64,000 nt of DNA from NCBI GenBank assembly GCA_030248295.1, contig JASANH010001439.1, positions 62,001 to 126,000 on the forward strand, given 5' to 3'. The notes under the pieces are model-generated. The model did not search any database. It was given only the letters and a program-made list of their open reading frames with translations, and was not told the origin of the DNA. This document shows positions 11,936 through 23,059 of this stretch, in pieces. This stretch comes from Mesodorylaimus sp. YZB2_4 (taxonomy: Eukaryota > Nematoda > Enoplea > Dorylaimida > Dorylaimidae). Numbering within the stretch: the stretch's first letter is position 1; every line of letters begins with the position of its first letter. A program made the position numbers and the translations under genes.

Positions 11936-11943
11936 TTTATATA
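11936..11943 (-). promoter_or_regulatory. TATA box of the P450 gene
   Basis: On the minus strand TATATAAA sits 53-60 bp before the ATG at 11881-11883, within GGGAATATATAAATGGGT. With usual spacing, transcription would start near 11905-11915, giving a leader of about 25 nt. Position and sequence are seen; use is inferred. Confidence 0.5.
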
Positions 11944-12589
11944 TTCCCTATTGAACTATGTACTCGAGTGTAAATTGGCACAAACAAGGCGTGCCTTAAG
12001 CCAATGTCTTATCATTTCCTGGGCACTTATCTGCTGTTTATTTATCTTTGGAAGATGGTTCCTTCTACCGCACCGCAGTGCAAAATATGGTTGGTTAGGC
12101 TTTCAGAGGTGGCACTTTTCAGCAGCACAAATGTGTATTTTAGTTAGCTCGTTGCACTGACTTCTAGTTACCCTTGAAAACAAACTCTTAGTGAGTTATA
12201 AGTAAAAAAATGAGGGATGCTGCAAGATTATGATGTTATGATGTAATTATAAATTATAATTTTATTATTTCATTAAAGAAGTGAAACTGTCATTTTTATG
12301 TAGGCAGTTTTTAATCAGCGCATAAATAGTTTCTTGCATTCCCCTGACTCGATTGAGCTATAATAATTGTTCACTCAAAACGGTTTTTCTGGATCTAAAA
12401 CACGCATAAAATAATTCTCTTCTGACCAGCATACAACGATCTGGTCAAAATTAATGGAAAAAGGCACCAGCAGTGACTTAAACCTGTCAGTTGAACATGT
12501 AGCGTTCCATCACGCTTAAACAGCCTCAAATAAGTGATCTTATCTATCTGGTCCACACATACAGACATGCATAAGGAATAAATAGATAC

Positions 12590-12776
12590 TGTACATTGAT
12601 AGGAATTAAAGTAGAATAAAAACAAAAGCTCAAAGTGGAAGTCGAGCCTGCACCCCTGGGATATCCCCAAAGTGAAAGGATGCTGATAAAAAACATTTCT
12701 CGATTTGATCAATGCTGTGAGAGCTCACTGACTAACTCCTTTTAATGCCGATACTGTCTTCTCCGGATGGCGGAAG
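12590..12776 (-). mobile_element. tRNA-like SINE, family 2, copy B
   Basis: Read on the minus strand, it starts CTCCGGAGAAGACAGTATCG, continues with GTCAGTGAGCTCTCACAGC and ends after GCAGGCTCGACTTCCAC, a degraded B box. It aligns along its length with the plus-strand copy at 22384-22560 (GCCGGAGAAAGCAATATCGG, GTCAGTGAGCTTTTACAGC, GGGTTCGATTCC). Two dispersed copies sharing both ends support a mobile element. Confidence 0.55.
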
Positions 12777-13078
12777 GCGCACACAACGCTAGTCTTCCAT
12801 TGACGTAATCGCTCGAGCACAATTGGTCTAAATTCATAAACATGCGCTCCCAAATATATGCTGTGGATTATAAAGTTTAACGAAAACTGGTTATTTGTGG
12901 GGAAATAAATTTTTAGTCAAGTGGATTACATCTGAGAAAATCATATTCCCAATACCCCCAGATCACAACAGATGCTGTTTGCACACCAAATATAATTGCC
13001 ACAAATGATGTTTCAGCATTAATATATACAGTATGTCGTCAATATTCAAATATTTAGTGTTATTACATGCCTATCATT

Positions 13079-13253
13079 CATTAGAATATATGTATACATA
13101 TATATGTATGTACACATACTATCTATATATGTATATATTCACATGTGTATATATATATGTGACATGTATATACCATATACATTTATATATTGTGCTCTTT
13201 ACGTACATATACATTATAAGCATGAATATATATTTATACACGTGGCATACACA
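13079..13253. repeat. (TA)n/(CATA)n low-complexity tract
   Basis: TATATGTATGTACACATA-type sequence is similar in kind to 9497-9806 and lies between the P450 promoter and the second DEG/ENaC copy. Confidence 0.75.
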
Positions 13254-13580
13254 AACAGTTTATGCGGGTATCATAATTATTCATTTGAAATCGCTGTATT
13301 TAAATTAGACTGTGTAGTATCGCAAACATATAAACTACGACATCGCAATAATCTATGATCAGGGGCGATTGCATGAATTTTGAAAGCATAGAAAATTCAC
13401 AATGTATTTTGCATCTGATAACATTGAGCGTGCAAATCTTAAGAACACCGCAATATGATTTTTTTGAGAATACTTGAAATATGAAGTGGAGAATGGACGC
13501 TAAGTATTGTTTATTTGGAAAAAGCTGCAATTGAATTTTTTTCCTACAAAAATAAACTTGATCAGCGATGCGCATCATGC

Positions 13581-15125
13581 TCATTTCTTCCGCCTTACAG
13601 CATGACGCCTAGTTATTTTCAATTCTTCGAGTAATTCGTGTAAACGCTCTTCGATTAAATGAAATCTAATTTCCACTTTTTTGTTCAAAACATCAAAAAT
13701 TACTTTTTGACCATTATCACAATGCCGCATTTTTTCTAGAGTTGCTTGAAGCATGTTCTCTACTGATCTTATTGTTTTAGATTTTTGTGTTTGTTGCCGG
13801 AAAAGCAACGACGAATTATCGAAAAAATATTTTTTAAGCTGGCCATACTGAACCCGACATATAATCCTAAACTTCCACCAACTTGTGAAATAAGTTGCTC
13901 ACAAGTAAATTGATAGTTTTCCTCAAATAATATATACATTTTGTCAGTACATTCAAGATATAATTTTGTTCTTGCAAAATATGTATTTTTATGCGGCATC
14001 TCATCAGCTCGAATTTTAATAGTACTTTTCGAATATCGACAAGGTGAACATTCGTTTGTCGTTTCTAATAGATTTATAATCTCATCACTTTTATTCTTTG
14101 GTTTTTCTCAACATTTTTCATAAATTTTTGATGTACAAAACTGTTTTGGATAAATTATTTCACTCTCATTCTTAGTCCATATAAAATCTTGGAAAAATTT
14201 ACCAAATTGTGTGCAATTACACACTTCTTCAATAGTGCGTACTTGAGCATCGCAAAGACAATCTCGTTCACGATAAAACTTTGTATCGCATTTAGAAACT
14301 GCTGATTTATCAAATATACCTTGATTTCTAATATTTATTGTCACCGTATTTGTTTAATTAGGTCCAGCTGAAGGTAAAAACAAAAAATTCAATTCCTTGA
14401 AAATTTACCAGAATATTGAAAACTGGTCGATCAGCATTTTTTAATGAATCGACATAATCTAGATCATAAATAACAGAAAGTTGGTTGTTATCAATTTTCA
14501 GTTCATTTTGTAATTGAATGCTGGAACGTACTCGTAAAAAGGTACTATCTTCTAATGCTATTGGATTGTCAGTAATTAATCGTCTTTCAACAAATGGCGC
14601 CTGCGCAATTGACCAAGCTTGTCGAATTTGAGGGATATTTCCAGGATTAGATATGAAAGAATTTATTAAACGTTCACATTCTGATTTATTCACATAAAAT
14701 GCATTTTCTGAATCAAAGAAACTGGGACCAATATCATCTAAACCAAGGATTAGATTGTATGGAATAATCAAATAAAACATTGCTGAGATCCAATTTCAGT
14801 CACGAATTGTCAGGTTACCCAAATTTATGTTTTCGCCTAAATAATATCTTTCAGCCATCATTTCAAAATCAAAAAAAGTCACTCTAGGGAAAAATATATT
14901 TTTTTCACTTGCTGGTGGGAACATGTCAAAAATAGTGTTCCCCAAAAATGGAAACGTTTGATTTATATGTTCCTGTTTTATTATAGATAATCGATTTTCA
15001 GTCACATAATCGATAATTATATTTTTTACTGCAAAAGCCGATAAGATAAAGAGAGTTGCATAACCAAGGGTACAGATTATATAAAACACATATATGGCAG
15101 ATAGTCGAGAAAATTTCACCTGCAT
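13581..15125 (-). pseudogene. DEG/ENaC channel pseudogene, copy 2
   Basis: This is the opposite-strand paralogue of 7192-8824. The ATG at 15123-15125 is followed by TM1 (VFYIICTLGYATLFIL) and DYVTENRLSIIKQ (DYIQNNRLTVVKQ in copy 1). Then come INSFISN and INIRNQG, a Cys-rich segment (CLCDAQ, VCNCTQF), and TM2 with GGSLGLYVGFS. A TGA at 14796-14798, a frame change and TAA near 14355-14395, a TGA at 14108-14110 where copy 1 has TGG, and a shift near 13800 break the frame. Upstream and downstream pieces resume in the same frame after both TGAs, as expected for simple nonsense mutations. Relict of a cation channel; not expected to make a full subunit. Confidence 0.65.
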
Positions 15126-16899
15126 TCTGTTGCCTTGGGAACTGAATATGGATTATGTCAAAGGGGGAGCAACAAATCTTGAAAAGTAATCATTAGTCTC
15201 ATATTTTACTCACTGTCAGTATCGAAGCAATTTGTACGCATTCTTGAGGGGAGGGGGAGAGACAGTGGTAGGGTTGTGATAATATTTCATTTTTATTGCT
15301 TTTATAGACAGTAGGGTGTGCATACTTGTGTCACGCGCCTATTCGGAATATGATTCCTCCACGTGCGTTTTCACGTTAACACGAAATGTTTAATTTCGTA
15401 ACAAATTAGCAGTTTTTATGGCAAAAAGTTATTCTCATTCACCATTTTCAATTTAGTTGAAACAAAATTTCATAAATTTAGCCAGTCATGGGCGCTAAAT
15501 TAAATATGAACTTACCGAAGAAAAAATTTGGCTTCATACCGAGAGCAAGACAGGATTATGGAACACGAAATTCTAGAACAGGATAGGCCAGGGATTATTA
15601 GCAAGTTTGTGTTTTTCACAGGTTGACTAAGAAAGTAGAGATGTTTTTTTCATCATTCGTTCCCTTGACGCCAATGACTCCATCCTGATGCACTTAAAAT
15701 CAATTCCCACTCTTTTTTATGAGGACTGCAGTTGACCTGTAAGTCTGTAATGTAAAGTAGCGTTGACCTGTTTGCCAGTAATGCTGCCCAGCACTAAACA
15801 CTTGCAAACATCTAACATTTCCAGCTTGAACAATAAGAGAAAATGATTTATTTGTCGAATTGTATACATATGCCGGCGCTTTTGCCCTTTGTCTAAGCCT
15901 AAGCATAAGCCTAGTCAGTCTAAGCCCAAATAATATGCCAGCCTAAGCTAAGCTATGTTGGGGACCAAACAGCAAAAGTGCCCATATGGCGAAAAAAAGA
16001 AAAAATTGAAAAATAACATCTCTGGAAAAAGAGCGTAGAGAAAGATTCACCGTGGGGCAGCCTCTAACCAGGCCGAAGCTGTAACTGTGTGGATGCATGG
16101 TGGCCAAATGGATCCATGAGACTACCACATGGATCCACGCAAATTCCTCACCTACCATGTGGATATGCAAAGTCTGTCCGCTAAGCTTAGTTTGCTATAA
16201 AGGCGCATCAAGCCACATGTGCTCATGTGCTACCTTTCCCATCTTCATTTCACAAGTTGTTGCTTATCTGTAAAGTTCAAAAAGGAGGCCTACGCATGAA
16301 ACTTTGCTAGCATTTCGAACACTGCAGTAGTTGATCACCTCGTCCAACTCATCGACGCTCAGCAGCCTCTAATATTTTTGTGTGATACTGAAAAGTTCCT
16401 TTAACGTTAAGATTCGATTTAGGCAACGGGCGACGACTCTCGGTTAACCAAAAGACTGCGCTTCGCAGCTGAAGATTTTTATTTTCCCAACAATAGTTCA
16501 TGCGTCAATGGTGTTTTCAAGCCAATAAAGAACCAGACTTCCTTGGTTACACCTAAAAAGAAACCAAAAAATAGACCGTATTGCTCGGCGCATAAAGCAT
16601 ACGTCCTAATAGGCAAAGCATAGTTCGAGACGATTTAGACGCTGTTATCATGTTTTGAACAATTTCCATTTAATAATCTGCCAAGCATCAACTTTCATCG
16701 CAATACTTTGAATACAAAGAATTAGTTTGACAAACATCCGTACAAATCCATAGACTCCTCAAACTCTCTTATCAGTTTTATCTTACGCAACAATGCCAGC
16801 TTTTCTTTCACCACTGTATACAGACACACATGCCTCTTTTATCACTGGTTCTTGCTTCGTTCTTTCAAGGCGGAAAACATTCAGTTCCCGTGCAGTAAC
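15126..16899. other. Intergenic upstream of the first GPCR
   Basis: No gene is seen. A small CCATGTGG/CCACATGG cluster lies at about 16085-16165. The stretch at about 16339-16440 resembles 20043-20140, pointing to a partial duplication of this flank. Confidence 0.4.
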
Positions 16900-17961
16900 A
16901 TGACTGATAACTGGACGTATTATATCCAACATAGTTTAGACAGTATGGCCATTGTGATTCCCGCAACTTGCATTTCACTCTTCATTGGAATATGTGGAAT
17001 AATAACAAACAGTATTCTGCTGGCAGTGGCGTATCGCATCGGATGGTTTCGTCAGTACCAGTTCTATTTCATTGTCAACCAGGCCGTTGCTGATTTGCTG
17101 TGTGACTGTGCATTGGCGGTCATGGAATTGAGGACAGTCATCCTATTCCTTCTGAGAAGAATTGATATCATGACTGTTTTTAATTGCGTGCTTGTCTATT
17201 TTCCAGTCCCAATCCTTTTTACGTGCTGTCAACGATCCGCTTTCGTATTGGCACTGGATCGATTCATATCTGTTCGATATATATTCAAATGGATGCGTTT
17301 AAAAGTCGGATATCGTTGCTTATTAATTTCTCTGTGCTGGTTTTGGGCCCTGATTCAAGGAGCTGGATATATTTTCTTTTCATCTTCAGATTTGTGCGTC
17401 GCAATTTGTATTTGTTGCCAGAATTTTCCATTTGGTGTTTGGTGGGTGAGGATGGTTATCGTATGCGATAGCTGCATGGCCCTGCTGACTGTTATTCTTT
17501 ATTTGGCTATACCTGGAGCGACAAAGAGCATGTGTCAAAGAGCCCTCTCACAACAAACTCACATTTTAGTATTTTGGAATAATTTGCAGAAGGAGCAGCA
17601 AAGAATGGCAAAACGTGTCAGAACCATGTCTTATTTTATGCTTTTGTGTTATTTTTGTACAATGTTCGTGTCTTTTCTTGGTATGGAAATCATAGGAAAT
17701 TATCAATCGGATCCATCTTCTGATCGATCGATTCTTTACTTTCAATCTATTGCTGTTGCATGGGCGCTAATGAGCACATTACCACCTCTCTTTTTATACG
17801 CTTGGAAAGATGTTGCGTTTCACGACGAACTTGTCAAAGTGATGCGAAAGGTACCAGGATTTTCACAACTTTTGTGTTTGAAAAAATCGAATATTTTTGA
17901 GAATAGTTGCAAAAAGAATGTTAATAGAGACTTTAAAAAGGCTTCAATCAGAAAATTTTGA
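16900..17961 (+). CDS. Orphan class A-like GPCR, copy 1, intronless
   Basis: The 353-aa frame has seven hydrophobic segments. TM1 carries GIITNSILLAVAYR with the conserved Asn, and TM2 carries NQAVADLL with the conserved Asp. TM3 ends in ALDRF instead of DRY, TM4 has WFWALIQG, and TM5 has LYLAIPG. TM7 has TLPPLFLYAWKD where NPxxY would be. A Cys before TM3 (VFNC) and Cys in ECL2 (CICC) could form the usual disulphide. It resembles divergent chemoreceptor-type families of invertebrates such as nematode Srsx; the ligand is unknown. I chose the ATG at 16900. The paralogue at 29744 starts 9 codons earlier, but here that codon is ATT, so this copy has lost the upstream start. The frame is otherwise intact. 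Confidence 0.8.
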   Translation: MTDNWTYYIQHSLDSMAIVIPATCISLFIGICGIITNSILLAVAYRIGWFRQYQFYFIVNQAVADLLCDCALAVMELRTVILFLLRRIDIMTVFNCVLVYFPVPILFTCCQRSAFVLALDRFISVRYIFKWMRLKVGYRCLLISLCWFWALIQGAGYIFFSSSDLCVAICICCQNFPFGVWWVRMVIVCDSCMALLTVILYLAIPGATKSMCQRALSQQTHILVFWNNLQKEQQRMAKRVRTMSYFMLLCYFCTMFVSFLGMEIIGNYQSDPSSDRSILYFQSIAVAWALMSTLPPLFLYAWKDVAFHDELVKVMRKVPGFSQLLCLKKSNIFENSCKKNVNRDFKKASIRKF

Positions 17962-18000
17962 CGCAGTTATTCCTTTTTTACAAAATACTTTGTGTGTATG

Positions 18001-18006
18001 AATAAA
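18001..18006 (+). terminator. Poly(A) signal of GPCR copy 1
   Basis: AATAAA lies 40 bp after the stop codon, and a TIR element begins only 50 bp further on. Confidence 0.6.
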
Positions 18007-18055
18007 TATAGAAATAGCAGACGCGTGTCGTTTTTATCACGTCTTGTCATACTTT

Positions 18056-19831
18056 GGCGCGGAACATACTTCTCGTGTAGCCTGTAGCTGTAGCGACTCC
18101 AGTCGCGAGCACCGCGCACATTGGCTATTTTTTCATACTGTAGCTGCTTACCCCAGGTACAGGCTACCGCTCAATGGTACACGACAAGTATGAAGACCCG
18201 TTTTTGGTCTCATGTAGCCTGTACTTGCGAGCTACATGGCATGTAGTTTCCGGACTACTTCTCGTTTCTGGTCCGTTTTCTACACATGAATGTAGCGGGC
18301 TCTCTCGATGAACGAAATTAATTCTTTTAAATATTCGGAAATAGTTTTTTGGGGTTATTGTGACCGGTTTTTTAAAATTTGAACGTGGAGAAAATAAGGA
18401 ACAGTAAGTTTTAAGGTTTTGTGGCATATTTTTTTATTAAATGCTTGTTTTTTCTGAAATCAGTGAAATTCGACTTCGCGAGTAACGAATAAGGGCGGAA
18501 TTTATAGCATGTCGATGGAGACGATCTGACAAAAGCCCAGGAGTGGATGACGATGCTGCTTGGAGGCCGCGTTTAATTTTTATTTACGTACTTGGCCTGG
18601 CAAAGTTATTAACTGGAGAATTTTTATCTAGTATTGGTCAATTACGTCCACCGGTCAGGGCGGCTCAAGCGACGAAGATAAATCATTAACCAGCCTAGTG
18701 ACTCTAAGGTGTTCCCGATGATCAAAACGATCGAAACACAGCCGCCAATCGAGGCTACGTCCCCGCGGCTCGACTACTGGAATTCCTGAGAAAAAGTGGG
18801 TCAAAGATGCGCTTGGGAAAAAAGCGTGGCAAAAATTGGCTAACCGAGTAAGTGGTTTCTGTTGCATTGCTAATGTGATTCCTTTCTTATCTTGGCCCGT
18901 TTTCGTATGGTTACGTGGGAGAGGGGAGGGAACATGGTCCTGAACGGTCATGAAAATCGTAACCCCATTAGTATCCACAGCCATTTGTTGCTATTACTGC
19001 TCAAATCCAGTAGGTATTCCTTATCGGATATTGGGTCTCCCATACGTCTGTAGTACCAGTGTTTTCGAACATCCTTAGGTTTCTTTGGATCAGAAAATAC
19101 CCCAACCTGTACATTTTTTTATTTTCTAGATACCGTTCTGACTCCAGAACTGGAATTCTCACCCTGCATCTCCAAGAGTTTGAATTACCCAGACAGAAGT
19201 TTCACTTTGGTTGACTGTGAGTTGAGCTGAATTTCAAATGGAATTGATGTCAGGTTTCAGTCTGGTCTCATTGGATCAGTTGATTCATGCGATAGGTGTG
19301 ATCAGGTTTCAGTGTGATCTCATTGTTGTCCTGATCGTGAGACTGTTTACGATTTTGCTGATACTATGTTCCCCATCCGTTTCTGCTGGCGCTCTTGTCA
19401 TTGAATAAAATGCAGTTGTGAACAGGTTGTAAAAACACTCAACAGTTTTGGATGCACCAGTAGCTCTAAGTAGCATGGGGATGCGAAATAAACATGCGCA
19501 TAGAATTTTAAAATTAGATGCTGAGACAGTACACATTTATAGAGTATTTCAATAAAACAGGTAATTTTTTAGTTTCCGCTCAAACTCGTCAATGTTTCAT
19601 TTTTCCCCAGCAGTTAACTAAACGCAGCAGTTTGGAGTTTCAAAACTCTTTCCTTGGCGGTCCGCCAAAGGCGCACACTCAAAAGTACAGGGTACAGGCC
19701 TCTGCTCGGAAAGGTACATGCTACCTGCTACGCGCTACAGGCTACACGCGAAGTATGAAGGACCGCTACAGGCTACCCGACTAGAGGCTACAGGTACAGC
19801 TCAACGCTACATGAGAAGTATGTTCCGCGCC
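18056..19831. mobile_element. Non-autonomous TIR element, 1.78 kb
   Basis: Both ends read GGCGCGGAACATACTTCTCR inward, followed by subterminal sequence full of TGTAGCCTGTAGC-type motifs in matching orientation. The right-end match is seen on the minus strand. The flanks are T-rich (CTTT and TTTA), so a short TTT-like target duplication is possible but not certain. No transposase frame is recognisable inside. Confidence 0.65.
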
Positions 19832-21624
19832 TTTATCCACAGCCAAGCGCCTCGCAGCGCGCTCGAGGGCTGTTGAACACATATTTGAGTTTCAGCACAA
19901 TTAGTGCCACGAGACAATGCTGGCAGATTTAGTAGCTCGTTAACCAGCAATGCTGGCTGTCAGACAATTATTCTTGCACTTGGAAACAGTAGGATGCTAT
20001 CCGCGTAACAATGCTTCTGCTGTCTCAAACACTGGCTTAACACTTCGTCCAACTTACCCAACCTCGCCGCCCACACGCACAGCATCCTCTAATGTATTTT
20101 TGCACATTAAGATAATATTTTGGCAATCGGCGACGCTTTAAAAGCAAACGACATTTTTATCCATTCCACTTCATAGCTAGGAATTTTTAATATTTCCAAA
20201 AAAGTCTGTTATCACAGACTCAAAACTTTTAGACCAGCCAATGCACAGAGTGGAACCAGGGCTTAGGATGGCTGCTCTACTCGGCCACTGCTAAGCGCTA
20301 CCAAGGTCTGGGAAAAATGTCTGAGCAGAAGCGTCTTTCTCTGCATGAATAGAAACAGGACGACTGATCGTGGCAACGAGCAGAGGATCGTGCAATCTTG
20401 TGCTTGTGGTCTACATAGTGGGCTGGGGGTGTCTAACTCTCGGGCTATGCGTAGTAGCGCTTGCTCTTATTGTTACTAGGGAGTGTTCGACTCGCGGCCA
20501 GGTAAATCATTTTGTGTCATGTGCCCTTTCCAACATGCCCCATCCGTTCAGCACTGACAACAGACTATATCGGACAGCTTTTTATTCAACTTTTTCTATT
20601 GTCATTTTAACATCGCTACTAAAATTGGAGAGTCTCATACGGATTTTATAATTTACCAGATTGCAATCAGTTATGCGCAATCTTGAACCCAAACACAGAG
20701 TTTTTGAACATCAATCACCATGGCCGTCACGTTCTTACACAAAAGTGTCTTGAGTGCCATTTCTATGGGCAAAACGTCGGAAAAGATTCTTGGACTTACG
20801 GCACGAGTTATCACTCCTTCGCTCCTCAAAATTGGGAAACAACAGTGTAATCGATCGCTTCAATGCTGGGTAAAGGTAGTTGAAATCTAAATGCATGAAA
20901 AAAGCGATGCAATTGCTAAATTGAGCAGTTTGCGGGAAGTGTCCTCCTGCTCTAATTCTATTACTGACGAGTTTGCAGTACAGTATTGCAATACCATACA
21001 GGATTTTTCTGCAGTGCCTACAGTTTCTTTAACGGGCATCTCATTCTTATTCTGACTTTGCCATGGATAGAGTCCGTCGACAGCACACCTATGACAAATA
21101 CTTACAACATGGCGCAGCAAAAAATGAAGCTTACCTTCGATGATCTAAAGCTTTCAGAAATTTAAAATTTTAGAAATCATGAGCGTTCTCGCAGCAGTCG
21201 CTCTTGAAATTTCAAATTTTGCAACTCCCCAATTCTCCTGTTGAAAAAGAGAATAAAAATTTTATTTTGCCACGCTTTCAGCAGATTGAAATATGCTATC
21301 AAACTTATATCTATTCTAGAATAGTTAAAAACAGACAAACTAAGTCGCTGAAATTTAAAAATGAGATAACAAAGTCAAGAATTCTCATAGAGGAGACCGC
21401 CAGTACGCGAGCGCGTATTTTTTGCACTAACTTTTTTCTTAGTGCAAAAAGTACGACTCGGCGGCCCTGCGGCAGCACCCCAAACAGAACCGTTTATACT
21501 TCGTCTGCCGCTGCATCGCTACGACATTCGGTGGCAGTTCGCATAGTCGTAGTACAGCACCCCGTGAAACTATACTTTACCCTGTGTGCTGCGCGCTACG
21601 CCAGCGGCAGCGTAGCGAGTATAA

Positions 21625-21785
21625 ACGAGCCTTTAGGCGTCTGCGTCTCAATCACGCCAGGTGCGCAGTTACGGGCGAGTGTTCGACTAGCGGGCCGGTA
21701 AATCATTTCGTGTAAAATGAGGCCCTTCACCCTCGAGTTCGCATAAGCGTTTGGTGATGTGGCAAAACATGAACATGAACGTGAA
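21625..21785 (+). mobile_element. tRNA-derived SINE, family 1, copy B
   Basis: It shares GGTGCGCAGTTACGGGCGAG, GTGTTCGACTAGCGGGCC and the tail TTTGGTGATGTGGCAAAACA with the copy at 3705-3880. The 5' tRNA-like half is more decayed here. Confidence 0.6.
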
Positions 21786-22383
21786 TTGCTTATTAACTTC
21801 GAGCAATAAGTCAGCCGGCAAAAATAATAATAAATTATGATAACCAAGTAGCAGTGATCCAGTGAATTTTCGAGCATTCATCCCATCTCTTTTCATGCCC
21901 ACCCCACAACAGAGTTTTGAGCGCTGCTTGACACACTCTGTCGCGGTACCTGCCGTCCCTCTACAGTAGGAATTCAAAAAAAACCCGCAGGACTTTAGGC
22001 GCTGAGAACTGCTGACTAATCGGCCAGAAACCTCCAATGTTTTGCAGTGGTTTCTATCGCACCTAGGAACACATTACAACCATTGGCTATGTCAAGTTCG
22101 ACTGAATGGTTGGCGATGTTCCCTTGTAAGTCGTAGGATATATCGATATCGATTAGATATGGATATGGATATCCATATTAACAGTAACACACACTTACAT
22201 GTCGTGTGTTTCAGCTATTACGACATTGGAAGCCGGACACTACTAGCCTTGTCTGCGCATTCTCTACTATTTCTCTCCCCCTTTTGCAAACAATGCAAAA
22301 CCTGCGACTTTAGTTGTGGGGATCAACACTTGTAAAATGATAATCACTTTCAATTATGTGGAAAATGTTGATGTCGAGAAACG

Positions 22384-22560
22384 TTGCCGGAGAAAGCAAT
22401 ATCGGCATTAAGTCAGTGAGCTTTTACAGCATGGATCAAACCGAGAAACATGTCTTTATCATTCTTCCACTGTAGGGTCCTCTCAGTGGTGGGGTTCGAT
22501 TCCAATTCGAGGCTGATAATTTTTTAATGTTTTCGCTCTTTTTGTCTGAATTCATCCCTC
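22384..22560 (+). mobile_element. tRNA-like SINE, family 2, copy A
   Basis: It starts GCCGGAGAAAGCAATATCGG, has GGGTTCGATTCC as a B box and then TTCGAGGCTGATAATTTTTT. It aligns with 12590-12776 (-). The A box is poor, so the tRNA origin is less clear than for family 1. Confidence 0.5.
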
Positions 22561-23059
22561 TAGTCCAAGTTCTCTTTGGACGGTCTAGTGTAAAGCTTCA
22601 AAGGTATATGATGAGTTCAATTTTCTAGACACTTCTTACAAAAGAAACTGAAGAATGCTAGTGTTGGTCTTAAAAATGTACTGTGCATAGAAATTGTAGT
22701 GGCGTTCGGTCATGTGCCATACGTGAGGCCCTACTGAATAAGCATTGGGCCTAAGCCTGCACGAATACTGTATCGGTAAACTGGGGTATCGGTATCTGGC
22801 TTGGTAAACAATCTTGCGCCGAACTGTTACTATTCACCAGTTGAAATGTGAGCTCCGAAAAACTTGCATAAAAGTGTACAATACACCACTGAAATGAAAT
22901 ATGCAATGCGAGATGGTTTTCTGTTCAACCTTCTCACCAGTGCAGAAATTCTTCTCTCAGCGTGTGTGCAAAAAATGATCAGGTCTAGCGGCATAATAAT
23001 TCACTTTTTCAGTCGAAGGCGCTAGTCTTCCAAACTTATCGCCCTCCTTACTCTAAAAA

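Larger units (their letters stand above)
11949..13580. other. Intergenic with SINE and TA tract
   Basis: No gene is seen. A minus-strand family 2 SINE lies at about 12590-12776 and a (TA)n-rich tract at about 13079-13253. The rest is AT-rich sequence between the P450 promoter and the second DEG/ENaC relic. Confidence 0.4.
19832..23059. other. Intergenic with SINE copies, no gene
   Basis: Contains a partial family 1 SINE (about 20480-20540), a family 1 copy at about 21625-21785 and a family 2 copy at 22384-22560. A short hairpin with TTTTTGCACTAA arms lies near 21418-21452. No protein family is recognisable in the short open frames. Confidence 0.4.
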
